This document shows positions 49,847 through 57,523 of a stretch of DNA of 64,000 bases, piece after piece. A program made the position numbers and the translations under genes. Source of the stretch: Nitrosospira lacus (GTDB lineage: Bacteria; Pseudomonadota; Gammaproteobacteria; Burkholderiales; Nitrosomonadaceae); contig NZ_CP021106.3 of NCBI RefSeq assembly GCF_000355765.4, positions 1,769,137-1,833,136 of the forward strand, read 5' to 3'. Under the pieces are notes generated by a model. The model was not told the origin of the DNA, made no database searches, and saw nothing but the letters and a program-made list of their open reading frames with translations. The first letter of the stretch is position 1; the number at the start of each line of letters is the position of its first letter.

Positions 49847-52411
49847 ATGGAGGATCAGGAGTTGGCTGACCAGACATCAGATCGCAAACTGCTTTACAGG
49901 CTCCCATCCACGAGGGATGTAGAGGGATACGATTCCCTGGCGGAGCTGGCCCTGGATATGCGAACAACCTGGAATCACAGCGCGGACCACATATGGAAAC
50001 AACTGGATCCTGCACTATGGGGCCTGACGCATAATCCATGGGTTGTGCTGCAGACGGTCTCGAGGGAGAAACTTCAGAGTAATTTCGCCAATCCCGTTTT
50101 CTGCAAGGACCTGGCCGGTCTGATGCAGGACAGAAGCGACGGGGTGGCGGCGCCCGCCTGGTTCCAGCAAACGCATCCGCAATCACCCCTGACTTGTGTC
50201 GCGTATTTTTGCATGGAATTCATGCTCAGCGAAGCGCTGCCCATTTATTCGGGCGGACTGGGCAATGTGGCGGGTGACCAGCTCAAGGCCGCCAGCGAAT
50301 TGGGTGTCCCGGTCATCGGCGTGGGGCTGCTCTACCAGCAGGGTTATTTCCGCCAGGTAATCGACAAGGACGGCGCCCAGCAGGCACTTTTTCCCTATAA
50401 TGATCCCGGCCAGTTGCCCATCACACCGTTGCGCCGCCCAAACGGAGAGTGGCTGCGGCTGGAATTCAAGCTGCCCGGCTATTCGGTCTGGCTGCGTGCC
50501 TGGCAGGTGCAGGTCGGCAGGACAAGACTGTTTCTGCTGGATAGCAATGACGCGGCCAACTATCCCGCGCACCGGGGCATCACCAGCGAGCTTTACGGTG
50601 GGGGATCGGAACTGCGCCTCATGCAGGAACTGGTGCTCGGGATAGGCGGATGGAAGTTACTCGCCGAGCTTGGTATCAAGCCGGAAGTCTGTCACTTGAA
50701 TGAAGGCCATGCCGCTTTTGCAGTGCTGGAGCGTGCCCGAAATTGCATGAAGGAGACGGGTCATGGTTTTGAGGCCGCATTGTCCATCACGCGCGCGGGT
50801 AATCTTTTCACCACGCACACAGCGGTAGCTGCCGGTTTTGACCGTTTTTCCCCGGGCCTGATCGAACAATACCTGGGTAATTATGCGGAAAAAGAGCTGG
50901 GCATCACATGCCATCATTTGCTGGCGCTGGGCCGTCAGAATCGAGATGATTCATCCGAGTTTTTCAACATGGCTTACCTGGCAATTCGCGGGAGCGGTGC
51001 GGTGAATGGCGTGAGCCGCTTGCACGGGGAAGTAAGCAGGCATCTCTTTGGATCACTTTTCCGGCGCTGGCCGATTGATGAGGTACCCATCGGGCACGTG
51101 ACCAATGGCGTCCATATGCCGACCTGGGATTCTGCCGCCGCGGACGATCTCTGGACGCAGGCCTGCGGAAAAAGCCGCTGGGTGGAAACGACCGAGATGC
51201 TGGAGCAGAAGATTTTCTCCGTGCCCGACGTCGGTCTGTGGCAATTCCGCTGCGCCGCGAGCAAGACTCTGGTCGAGTTTGTCCGGCAGCGGCTCTCCCG
51301 GCAGTTGACTGCATCGGGGGCGCCGCCGGCGGCGATCGAGGCCGCGAAGGGCATGCTGGACCCCGATGCCTTGACCCTGGGGTTTGCACGCCGTTTTGCA
51401 ACCTATAAAAGACCGGATCTGCTGCTGCACGATCCCGAGCGGTTGCTGCGCCTGTTGAATAATCCGCAGCGCCCGGTGCAGCTTATCATGGCAGGTAAGG
51501 CTCATCCGGCGGACGAGGCTGGCAAGGATTTGATCCGCAAATGGATTTATTTCATTCGCCATACCGGGGCGCGCGCCTCCGTGATCTTTCTGGGCGACTA
51601 CGACATGCACTTGACCGAGCAACTGGTGCAGGGGGTGGATGTGTGGATCAATACGCCACGGCGGCCATGGGAGGCGAGCGGAACCAGCGGAATGAAAGTG
51701 CTCGTCAATGGAGGTATCAACCTGTCGGTGCTGGATGGGTGGTGGGCGGAAGCTTACACACCGGAGGTGGGATGGGCGTTGGGCGATGGCAAGGAGCATG
51801 GGGATGATCCCGCCTGGGACGCCGTTGAAGCCGAGGCCCTTTACGATCTGCTGGAACATGAAGTGATCCCTGAGTTCTATGCCCGGGATACCCAAGGCAT
51901 TCCAACCGCGTGGGTCAAGCGCATGCGCAACAGCATGGCTCAGTTGACGCCTCGTTTTTCAACCAATCGCGTGGTGCGGGAATATACGGAGTCCCACTAT
52001 CTTCCAGCTGCGGCGGCTTACCATAAACGGAGCGCCGATAACGGCGCGGCCGGTGCGCGGGTGTCCGATTGGCAGCAAGCGCTGGCAAAAAAATGGTCCG
52101 CCTTGCGTTTCGGCGAAATGACGGTCGAGACTGAAGGCGGACAGCATGCGTTCCTGGTGCATATGTATCTCAATGATCTCGACCCGGAGGCGGTGCGGGT
52201 CGAGCTGTATGCTGACGGAATTCCGGGGGGCGCACCGGTACGCCAGGAGATGGCGCGCCTGCATCAGCTCGTGGCCGCAGCCACGGGCTACGCTTATCAT
52301 GCGCGCTTACCTGCGGATCGCCCGGCATCGGACTATACAGCCAGGCTCATACCTCGCCACGAGGAGGCAACGGTTCCCCTGGAAGCGCCCGAAATTCTAT
52401 GGCAGCGGTGA
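49847..52411 (+). CDS. glgP: Alpha-glucan (glycogen) phosphorylase
   Basis: PLP-dependent phosphorolysis of storage glucan to glucose-1-phosphate, cytosolic. About 854 residues, full length. Signposts: an N-terminal DUF3417-type region (DMRTTWNHSADHIWKQLDPA), CVAYFCMEFMLSEALPIYSG, HLNEGHAAFAVLERA, TTHTAVAAGFDRF, GHVTNGVHMPTW and EASGTSGMKVLVNGGINLSV, whose Lys in GTSGMK binds PLP. This is the short GlgP-type (maltodextrin/alpha-glucan) family common in proteobacteria and archaea, rather than the E. coli GlgP type. Start is uncertain: GTG 49826 has no ribosome site; ATG 49847 has a weak one; TTG 49862 lies eight bases after GGAGG. It precedes the second ankyrin gene by 127 bases. Confidence 0.9.
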   Translation: MEDQELADQTSDRKLLYRLPSTRDVEGYDSLAELALDMRTTWNHSADHIWKQLDPALWGLTHNPWVVLQTVSREKLQSNFANPVFCKDLAGLMQDRSDGVAAPAWFQQTHPQSPLTCVAYFCMEFMLSEALPIYSGGLGNVAGDQLKAASELGVPVIGVGLLYQQGYFRQVIDKDGAQQALFPYNDPGQLPITPLRRPNGEWLRLEFKLPGYSVWLRAWQVQVGRTRLFLLDSNDAANYPAHRGITSELYGGGSELRLMQELVLGIGGWKLLAELGIKPEVCHLNEGHAAFAVLERARNCMKETGHGFEAALSITRAGNLFTTHTAVAAGFDRFSPGLIEQYLGNYAEKELGITCHHLLALGRQNRDDSSEFFNMAYLAIRGSGAVNGVSRLHGEVSRHLFGSLFRRWPIDEVPIGHVTNGVHMPTWDSAAADDLWTQACGKSRWVETTEMLEQKIFSVPDVGLWQFRCAASKTLVEFVRQRLSRQLTASGAPPAAIEAAKGMLDPDALTLGFARRFATYKRPDLLLHDPERLLRLLNNPQRPVQLIMAGKAHPADEAGKDLIRKWIYFIRHTGARASVIFLGDYDMHLTEQLVQGVDVWINTPRRPWEASGTSGMKVLVNGGINLSVLDGWWAEAYTPEVGWALGDGKEHGDDPAWDAVEAEALYDLLEHEVIPEFYARDTQGIPTAWVKRMRNSMAQLTPRFSTNRVVREYTESHYLPAAAAYHKRSADNGAAGARVSDWQQALAKKWSALRFGEMTVETEGGQHAFLVHMYLNDLDPEAVRVELYADGIPGGAPVRQEMARLHQLVAAATGYAYHARLPADRPASDYTARLIPRHEEATVPLEAPEILWQR

Positions 52412-52538
52412 ATGCGCTCATCAGATCCACCAGGCCATGCTGACGCCAGCCTGGTATCGATGCCGGCCACCTGCGGAGACTGAGCGCTCGAAGCCGTGGC
52501 CTGTCCCGCGTATATCGCGGAATGATCGGGTCCGCCCG

Positions 52539-54200
52539 ATGGGAGGCTGGCGCTCACGCGCGGCGCGCGGAATACGCCTTTTCTGGTGCACGATCCTGCT
52601 GGTGCCTGGCGCAAGCCAAGCCCTGGACTGTCCGGGCATTCCCCAGCAGACACAAAAGGATTTGCAGGTCGAGGTGCGGGCTGCCGTGGACAGGATCGGT
52701 TCCGCCGAGGGCGCGGAACTGGAAAAGCTTACCCGCAACACCACGCGTGACCTGCTGGGCAAGCTCCCTCAGGCGGACAGGGTTTATCTTGAACAGATGA
52801 TGTATGCCACCTATTGTTCGGCGCTGCGCGACGATCCTGCTCTTACCGAGTCGCAGAAAAGCGCTCGCATCAGGGCCTATAACCTCGAGCTCAAGAGAGC
52901 CCTGCAGGGCACCCAGGGCTCCGGTCAACGCGGGGCTTCGGCCATGGACGCGGCGCGGGCGGAACTGGAGCGGCTTCCGTTGCCGTATACGCCGGACGCT
53001 TTTGTCGACAGCGCAGGCAACGGCAAACTCGAGGCGGTAAAGCTATTCCTGGTGGCGGGAATGGACCCCAATACGAAAGATGAAGATGGAAATACCGCTC
53101 TGATGCATGCCGCCGGGAGTGGCCATGCCGGGATTGTCAATGCCTTGCTGAAAGCGAAGGCCAATGTCAACGAACGGAATCAGGGGGGCTATACCGCTCT
53201 TTCCTGGGCCGCCTCGAGTGATCGCAGGGATGTTCTGGCAATTTTGCTGGATCATGGAGCCGATCATGATGCGCTCAACAAGGCCTTTATGAGTGCTGCG
53301 GGGAGTGGGCACGCCGAAGTGCTGCGAATGTTGCTGAGGCAGGGTGCAGACAAGCATCTCGTCAATGAGGCGCTCGAAGATGCAGCAGGGTCGGCAATTG
53401 TCAACGTAAGTGAAGCAGACCGGAGCGACGCGATCCGCTTCCTGCTGGAACAGGGCGCCGACGTCAATGCAAAGGATGATGAGGGCTGGACAGCTCTGCT
53501 GAGCGCGGCGAGAGAGGGCCGTGTCCTGCTCGTGCAGACCCTGCTGGATGCCGGCGCCGGCATCAACACGAAATGCATATGTCGCGGCTGGCTGGGAGGA
53601 GGATGGACCGCGCTGATGATGGCCGCTCGGGAGGGAGGAGAAAGGAAGGCCATGCTGGATATGCTGCTCGCGCGGGGTGCCGATCCCGGCCTTGCCAACA
53701 ACGACGGCAAAACCGCCTTGCTCATCGCCCTGGAATTCAGAGGCGGCATCGATACCATTCATGCCTTGCTGGACAGAGGCGCCGACCCAAACGCCAGAGA
53801 CAATACCGGATCAACTGCTGTCATGCGGGCAGCGGGAGAAAGAGGCGACGTTGAACTCCTGCGCGCCCTGCTTGAGAAGCGTGCCGACGTCAATATCCGG
53901 AACAACGATGGGTCAACAGCGCTGATGTGGGCGGCCATGCGCGGCTACGTCGATAACATGGGGGCACTGCTTGATGCGGGCGCGGATATCAATGCTAAAA
54001 GCATAAAAGGTAGAACGGCGCTCATGCTGGCGGTACGGCAAGGGCAAATCGAGACGGTTCAGGCGTTGCTTCGCAGGGGCGCCAAGGTCAACGACGAGGA
54101 TGCGAACGGCAAGACCACGTTGAATTACGCGGAAGAGGATCTGAAGGAGCAGGCCAGAACGGACATGATCCGGATTTTGAAAAAGGCGGGAGCGAAATGA
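52539..54200 (+). CDS. Secreted ankyrin-repeat protein B with duplicated N-terminal domain
   Basis: Paralog of the gene at 24585, 553 residues. Signal peptide GIRLFWCTILLVPGASQA, then LDCPGIPQQTQKDLQVEVRA, the same 100-residue helical domain (RDLLGKLPQADRVYLEQMMY, ATYCSALRDDPALTESQKSA), and about eleven ankyrin repeats (ALMHAAGSGHAGIVNALLKA, TALMWAAMRGYVDNMGALLD, TALMLAVRQGQIETVQALLR). By eye the two ankyrin proteins share most residues over the whole length. The open frame extends to 52146 over the glgP end, but ATG 52539 gives the proper signal peptide. The TGA overlaps the partner gene's ATG (ATGA, 54197-54200). The insert regions between repeats differ from copy A, e.g. WLGGGWTALMMAAREGGER. 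Confidence 0.9.
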   Translation: MGGWRSRAARGIRLFWCTILLVPGASQALDCPGIPQQTQKDLQVEVRAAVDRIGSAEGAELEKLTRNTTRDLLGKLPQADRVYLEQMMYATYCSALRDDPALTESQKSARIRAYNLELKRALQGTQGSGQRGASAMDAARAELERLPLPYTPDAFVDSAGNGKLEAVKLFLVAGMDPNTKDEDGNTALMHAAGSGHAGIVNALLKAKANVNERNQGGYTALSWAASSDRRDVLAILLDHGADHDALNKAFMSAAGSGHAEVLRMLLRQGADKHLVNEALEDAAGSAIVNVSEADRSDAIRFLLEQGADVNAKDDEGWTALLSAAREGRVLLVQTLLDAGAGINTKCICRGWLGGGWTALMMAAREGGERKAMLDMLLARGADPGLANNDGKTALLIALEFRGGIDTIHALLDRGADPNARDNTGSTAVMRAAGERGDVELLRALLEKRADVNIRNNDGSTALMWAAMRGYVDNMGALLDAGADINAKSIKGRTALMLAVRQGQIETVQALLRRGAKVNDEDANGKTTLNYAEEDLKEQARTDMIRILKKAGAK

Positions 54201-54610
54201 CAATGACACATTGCAGATTTATTTCGGGTACGGTTTACGCCACGGTGATGCTGGCCGCCGCGTTCAACGTTTTTGCACTGGACTGCCCGGCGCCGCCGGT
54301 GCAGGCGAACAAGGATTGGGAGACGTCCGTGCGGGCAGAGGTTGCAAAGATCGGCCCGGTAACGGGTTCGCAACTGGAAACGCGCGTGAAATCAGCAACC
54401 AATGACCTGATGGGAAAGCTTCCCGGGGCGGACAGGCTTTATCTCGAACAGATGATGTTTTCCGCTTACTGTTCCGCCCTGCGTGGCGACAAATCCATTT
54501 CCGAATCGGCCAAGGCGAAGCAAATTCTTGAATACCGGCGCGAACTGAGCAAGAGCCTGGCAGCCGCGACCCCACCCCCGCCCGCTCAGGCGCCCAGGCC
54601 GCTTCCCTGA
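54197..54610 (+). CDS. Small secreted partner B (intact)
   Basis: A 137-residue exported protein: signal peptide, then LDCPAPPVQANKDWETSVRA, EVAKIGPVTGSQLETRVKSA, NDLMGKLPGADRLYLEQMMF and SAYCSALRGDKSISESAKAK, ending in a Pro-rich tail. It is homologous to the N-terminal domain of the adjacent ankyrin protein, and both start their mature chains with LDCP and keep the paired Cys in YCSxLR. So the two secreted proteins share a domain and may bind each other or the same ligand. Its start is coupled (ATGA) to the ankyrin gene. The other copy (26270) is frameshifted. Confidence 0.85.
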   Translation: MTMTHCRFISGTVYATVMLAAAFNVFALDCPAPPVQANKDWETSVRAEVAKIGPVTGSQLETRVKSATNDLMGKLPGADRLYLEQMMFSAYCSALRGDKSISESAKAKQILEYRRELSKSLAAATPPPPAQAPRPLP

Positions 54611-54771
54611 TGCATCACCGCATGGAGTCAGTGGCATGCCGGTTATTGCATCCACCCATAGTCGCGGCATGATGGTGGTGGGTTCCGCCAATCGTCCCCG
54701 TCCTGGATCCCTGTCCATTATCGCCTGCCAGAAAATGAAAAATAATTTTTCCACTAAAAACGAGGTGCAAA

Positions 54772-55257
54772 ATGTTTGATTCTCCCTATTATCATATCGG
54801 AATACTCGTCCATGATTTCGCGGAAGCCGTTGAGCATTATTCGAATGTGTTAAACGTAAAGTTTACCGAACCCACGGATAGCGTATTGTGCATCGAGAAT
54901 CCGCAAACCCAACAAACCGAGAGCATAAAGGTGACCGCCGCGTATTCAAGGGCGCGATCGCCCTATCTGGAATTAATTCAAGCCAATGGCAACGGGATAT
55001 TTTCGGAAAAGAATGCAGGCCGGATTCTTTACTTCGGCATCTGGGAACCGGATATCGAGGGCAGGATACAGAAACTAAAGCAACAAGGCATCGGCATCGA
55101 GGCGCTGATAAGTTCGGAGTGCGGCAAAACCGCCAATGCCATCATTACCGCACCCGACAAGATGGGCATCCGCATGGAATACTTGAGCACGTCGTTGCGC
55201 CTCCCCACGGAAGCCTGGGTGCTCACCGGCAAGTATCCGCTGTCGCAGCGGATGTAA
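54772..55257 (+). CDS. VOC (glyoxalase/bleomycin-resistance-like) superfamily protein
   Basis: A 161-residue cytosolic protein. SPYYHIGILVHDFAEAVEHY is the first strand/helix of the vicinal-oxygen-chelate fold with its metal His; SRARSPYLELIQANGNGIFS supplies a second ligand (Glu in YLELIQ). ILYFGIWEPDIEGRIQKLKQ (no His) and GIRMEYLST (Glu) follow. Glyoxalase-like, but with one metal ligand apparently replaced, so activity is uncertain. GAGG precedes the ATG by six bases. Stand-alone. Confidence 0.8.
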   Translation: MFDSPYYHIGILVHDFAEAVEHYSNVLNVKFTEPTDSVLCIENPQTQQTESIKVTAAYSRARSPYLELIQANGNGIFSEKNAGRILYFGIWEPDIEGRIQKLKQQGIGIEALISSECGKTANAIITAPDKMGIRMEYLSTSLRLPTEAWVLTGKYPLSQRM

Positions 55258-55386
55258 GAGCGGGGCCGCCCGACTTCCGAATACTCGTTTTTCTTTAAAC
55301 GGATTTTCATCAGGCGGCGCAATGCGCTTCGCTTATTGTCGCCCTGCGCTTACTGCACTTGTGGGTCGGGCGTTGCCGGATTCAGA

Positions 55387-57084
55387 TTAAATCAGCACCA
55401 GGCGCTCCAGTTTGGTGACCGTCGCGCGTTGCTCCGCTGAACCGTAAAGATCCCAGCGCACCTCGGTCTGCCCCTGATCGTTGCGTTGCACGTTAATAAC
55501 CGCAAAATTGTTGGTCTTGCAAGGTTCCATGAGCAATTGGAACGCGACATTGGGTTCGCTATGTTCCGCATCCCTCTGCAAGAGTCCCTTATCCCTGACA
55601 ATCAGCGCAAGGGCGGAAGCTTTTGCCCAGGGCAGGTCATAGGTGATGGCGCTCGATGTTAATTGATAAATGCGGGTATCCGGATACTTCTTGTGGGTCA
55701 TGCGAAACGCCGCGCCGATATGCACGTCGCCGCTCAGAAAATAAAGTGACTTTCCCTGGGCTTTCGCTGCGGCAAAGGCGGCATCCAGCAGCACGTCACG
55801 CTCCACCCAGTTGCTCTCGTGCTCCCATTCGTCGCGCATATCGTCGGCTACGCCGAGAATATCGAGATAATTGACAACAAAGCTCATCGCATGCACAACG
55901 GGGACAGGCGAAACCACAAAAATCGATTCCGCGTTCTTGACTGTCTTGGAGCCAAGCCAATCCTTGAAACGCTGCATCTGGGCCTGGCCGAGAATTCGAT
56001 CGTCGGTCGCGCGGGTATAGTCGCGCTGCCCACGCATGTCGAGAACATAAAAAGCCGCCGTGCCCCAGGTGAAGGCATAATCGAATTGGTTCGCGGGAGT
56101 CTCGGGGTTATGCGAATGCTCATATTCGTGATAGGTAAGTTTCGCGGCTTCATACATCTGGTTGAGGAGCAGGAGTTTCTCGTCATCGTCGCCCCAGTCC
56201 CACCATGAGTCCAGCAGGTTTCTTCTTTCCTTGGCATCGTAAGAGCCCCAGCCGTCCAGGATTTCATGGTCGTCCCACATCATATAAATAGGGAAGCGCG
56301 AGAATACATTGCGTAGTTGGCGATGGCCCCAGTAGCCCCGGTAGATATCCCGGTACCACGAGCGCATCACTTCGACGCGGTCTTCCGGCTTCACTTCCTG
56401 CATGAATTCCTTGCGGATTTTTTTCAGCCACTCCCATATGCTGACATTGGAATTGCCATCCACATAGACCTGATCGCCGACACCCAGTATAAATTCGCCA
56501 TTGCGTTGTTCAAGTTCGTCGCCGAACCGGTCCCACATGTGAATATTCACGAGATCAAACGAATTTTTCCTGTATGGCATATGGCAGCTGAAGAGACCGA
56601 AAGTCATGGACTCCTGCGAACCGCTCTGTGTTCTGAAACGGTTGACTTTATTATCCGGCACGATTTCCCACGGCGTTTTTCTTGCCGCCAGGTCCAGGGC
56701 AAAGGCCGCGTAATAATAGCGCTGGCCGGGCTTCAAGCCATCGATTTCCCAGACTTTCGTGATGTCTTGCCCGAACACCAGATCCGCCTTGTCCGTGAGC
56801 ACGGCATTGGCGATCTCGCGCTTCTCGCCGCTATGGATGTTTTTCAGTAAAAAGATTTCCTTTCCCTTCTTAATCTTCGTTTCGGGGTTCCAATCGGTGG
56901 CGACCTCATCGGGACCCAAGAAGGGCTCGGGGCAGATCACCATGCGATAGCTGTTCGGCTGATAAGCGCGCATCCAGAGTTTGGTGCTGGTGGCCGTGGT
57001 ATGGCCGACTATCACCGCGTTGGTGAGCATGGGGTTGATCCAGGGGCGATCGGAGCCCCGGTCGTAGAAATGGAAAGTTTTCAT
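55387..57084 (-). CDS. PhoD-like phosphodiesterase/phosphatase
   Basis: A 565-residue member of the PhoD metallophosphatase superfamily. The N-terminal Ig-like domain (NAVIVGHTTATSTKLWMRAY) and the catalytic blocks FGLFSCHMP, GEFILGVGDQVYVDG (GD), WDDHEILDGWG (WDDHE) and LYFLSGDVHIGAAFRMTHKK are present, so the metal centre looks complete. No signal peptide is seen, unlike secreted alkaline phosphatase D, so it may be cytosolic or a phosphodiesterase with another substrate. Start ATG 57084 reads MKTFHFYDRGSDRPWINPML. It stands alone, facing the VOC gene. Confidence 0.88.
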   Translation of the reverse strand: MKTFHFYDRGSDRPWINPMLTNAVIVGHTTATSTKLWMRAYQPNSYRMVICPEPFLGPDEVATDWNPETKIKKGKEIFLLKNIHSGEKREIANAVLTDKADLVFGQDITKVWEIDGLKPGQRYYYAAFALDLAARKTPWEIVPDNKVNRFRTQSGSQESMTFGLFSCHMPYRKNSFDLVNIHMWDRFGDELEQRNGEFILGVGDQVYVDGNSNVSIWEWLKKIRKEFMQEVKPEDRVEVMRSWYRDIYRGYWGHRQLRNVFSRFPIYMMWDDHEILDGWGSYDAKERRNLLDSWWDWGDDDEKLLLLNQMYEAAKLTYHEYEHSHNPETPANQFDYAFTWGTAAFYVLDMRGQRDYTRATDDRILGQAQMQRFKDWLGSKTVKNAESIFVVSPVPVVHAMSFVVNYLDILGVADDMRDEWEHESNWVERDVLLDAAFAAAKAQGKSLYFLSGDVHIGAAFRMTHKKYPDTRIYQLTSSAITYDLPWAKASALALIVRDKGLLQRDAEHSEPNVAFQLLMEPCKTNNFAVINVQRNDQGQTEVRWDLYGSAEQRATVTKLERLVLI

Positions 57085-57523
57085 GATTGGTCACCGGAGA
57101 AGTTACTCAAACGAATTCATTGCAATCGTACGGCATGAATTTTCTTATGGGCCGCAAGCTTAATGATAGACCAAATTAATTTTATGACCGGATATTTAAT
57201 GGGGCCGCCCGATTTGAGTTAACCCCCGGTGAGGTCCTGGCATGCGATGGAAGTAAGAGATAGTCATCCAACATCACAAATTTCCATAGCTCAGCAGTAT
57301 CTGATACTGTAGATGTTGCGTTCCATGGCGTTTGCCCTGTATTCAATGCTGACATGCTGCTATGTGTCGGCTCGACGAGCTAAGCCGGAACAGCTATTTG
57401 CTAGCGCCGGATTACCCTGTTTGCCGCATTTGTGTGCCGTTTGTAGCTCACTTTCGTGCTGTAGAACAGGAGCTACTGTGGCAGCCGTTTTGATATTTAC
57501 TACACCGTTTCTATAAAAGTCGA
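57085..57523. other. Intergenic region upstream of the cas operon
   Basis: About 440 bases, AT-richer than neighbours. It should contain the cas promoter. No CRISPR repeats or leader are visible here. A small inverted repeat CAGTAT-CTG-ATACTG is at 57295-57309. A 67-codon frame (57313-57516) is not protein-like. Confidence 0.45.

Noticed and set aside
55262-57210. GGGGCCGCCCGA present on both sides of the PhoD-like gene
   Set aside because: Only 12 bases and GC-rich; no mobile-element features, so judged chance.
57313-57516. 67-codon frame before cas3
   Set aside because: Cys/Ser/Leu-rich without ribosome site; overlaps the likely promoter region.
57085-57523. Possible CRISPR array next to cas3
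   Set aside because: Looked for regularly spaced direct repeats of 25-40 bases; none found.
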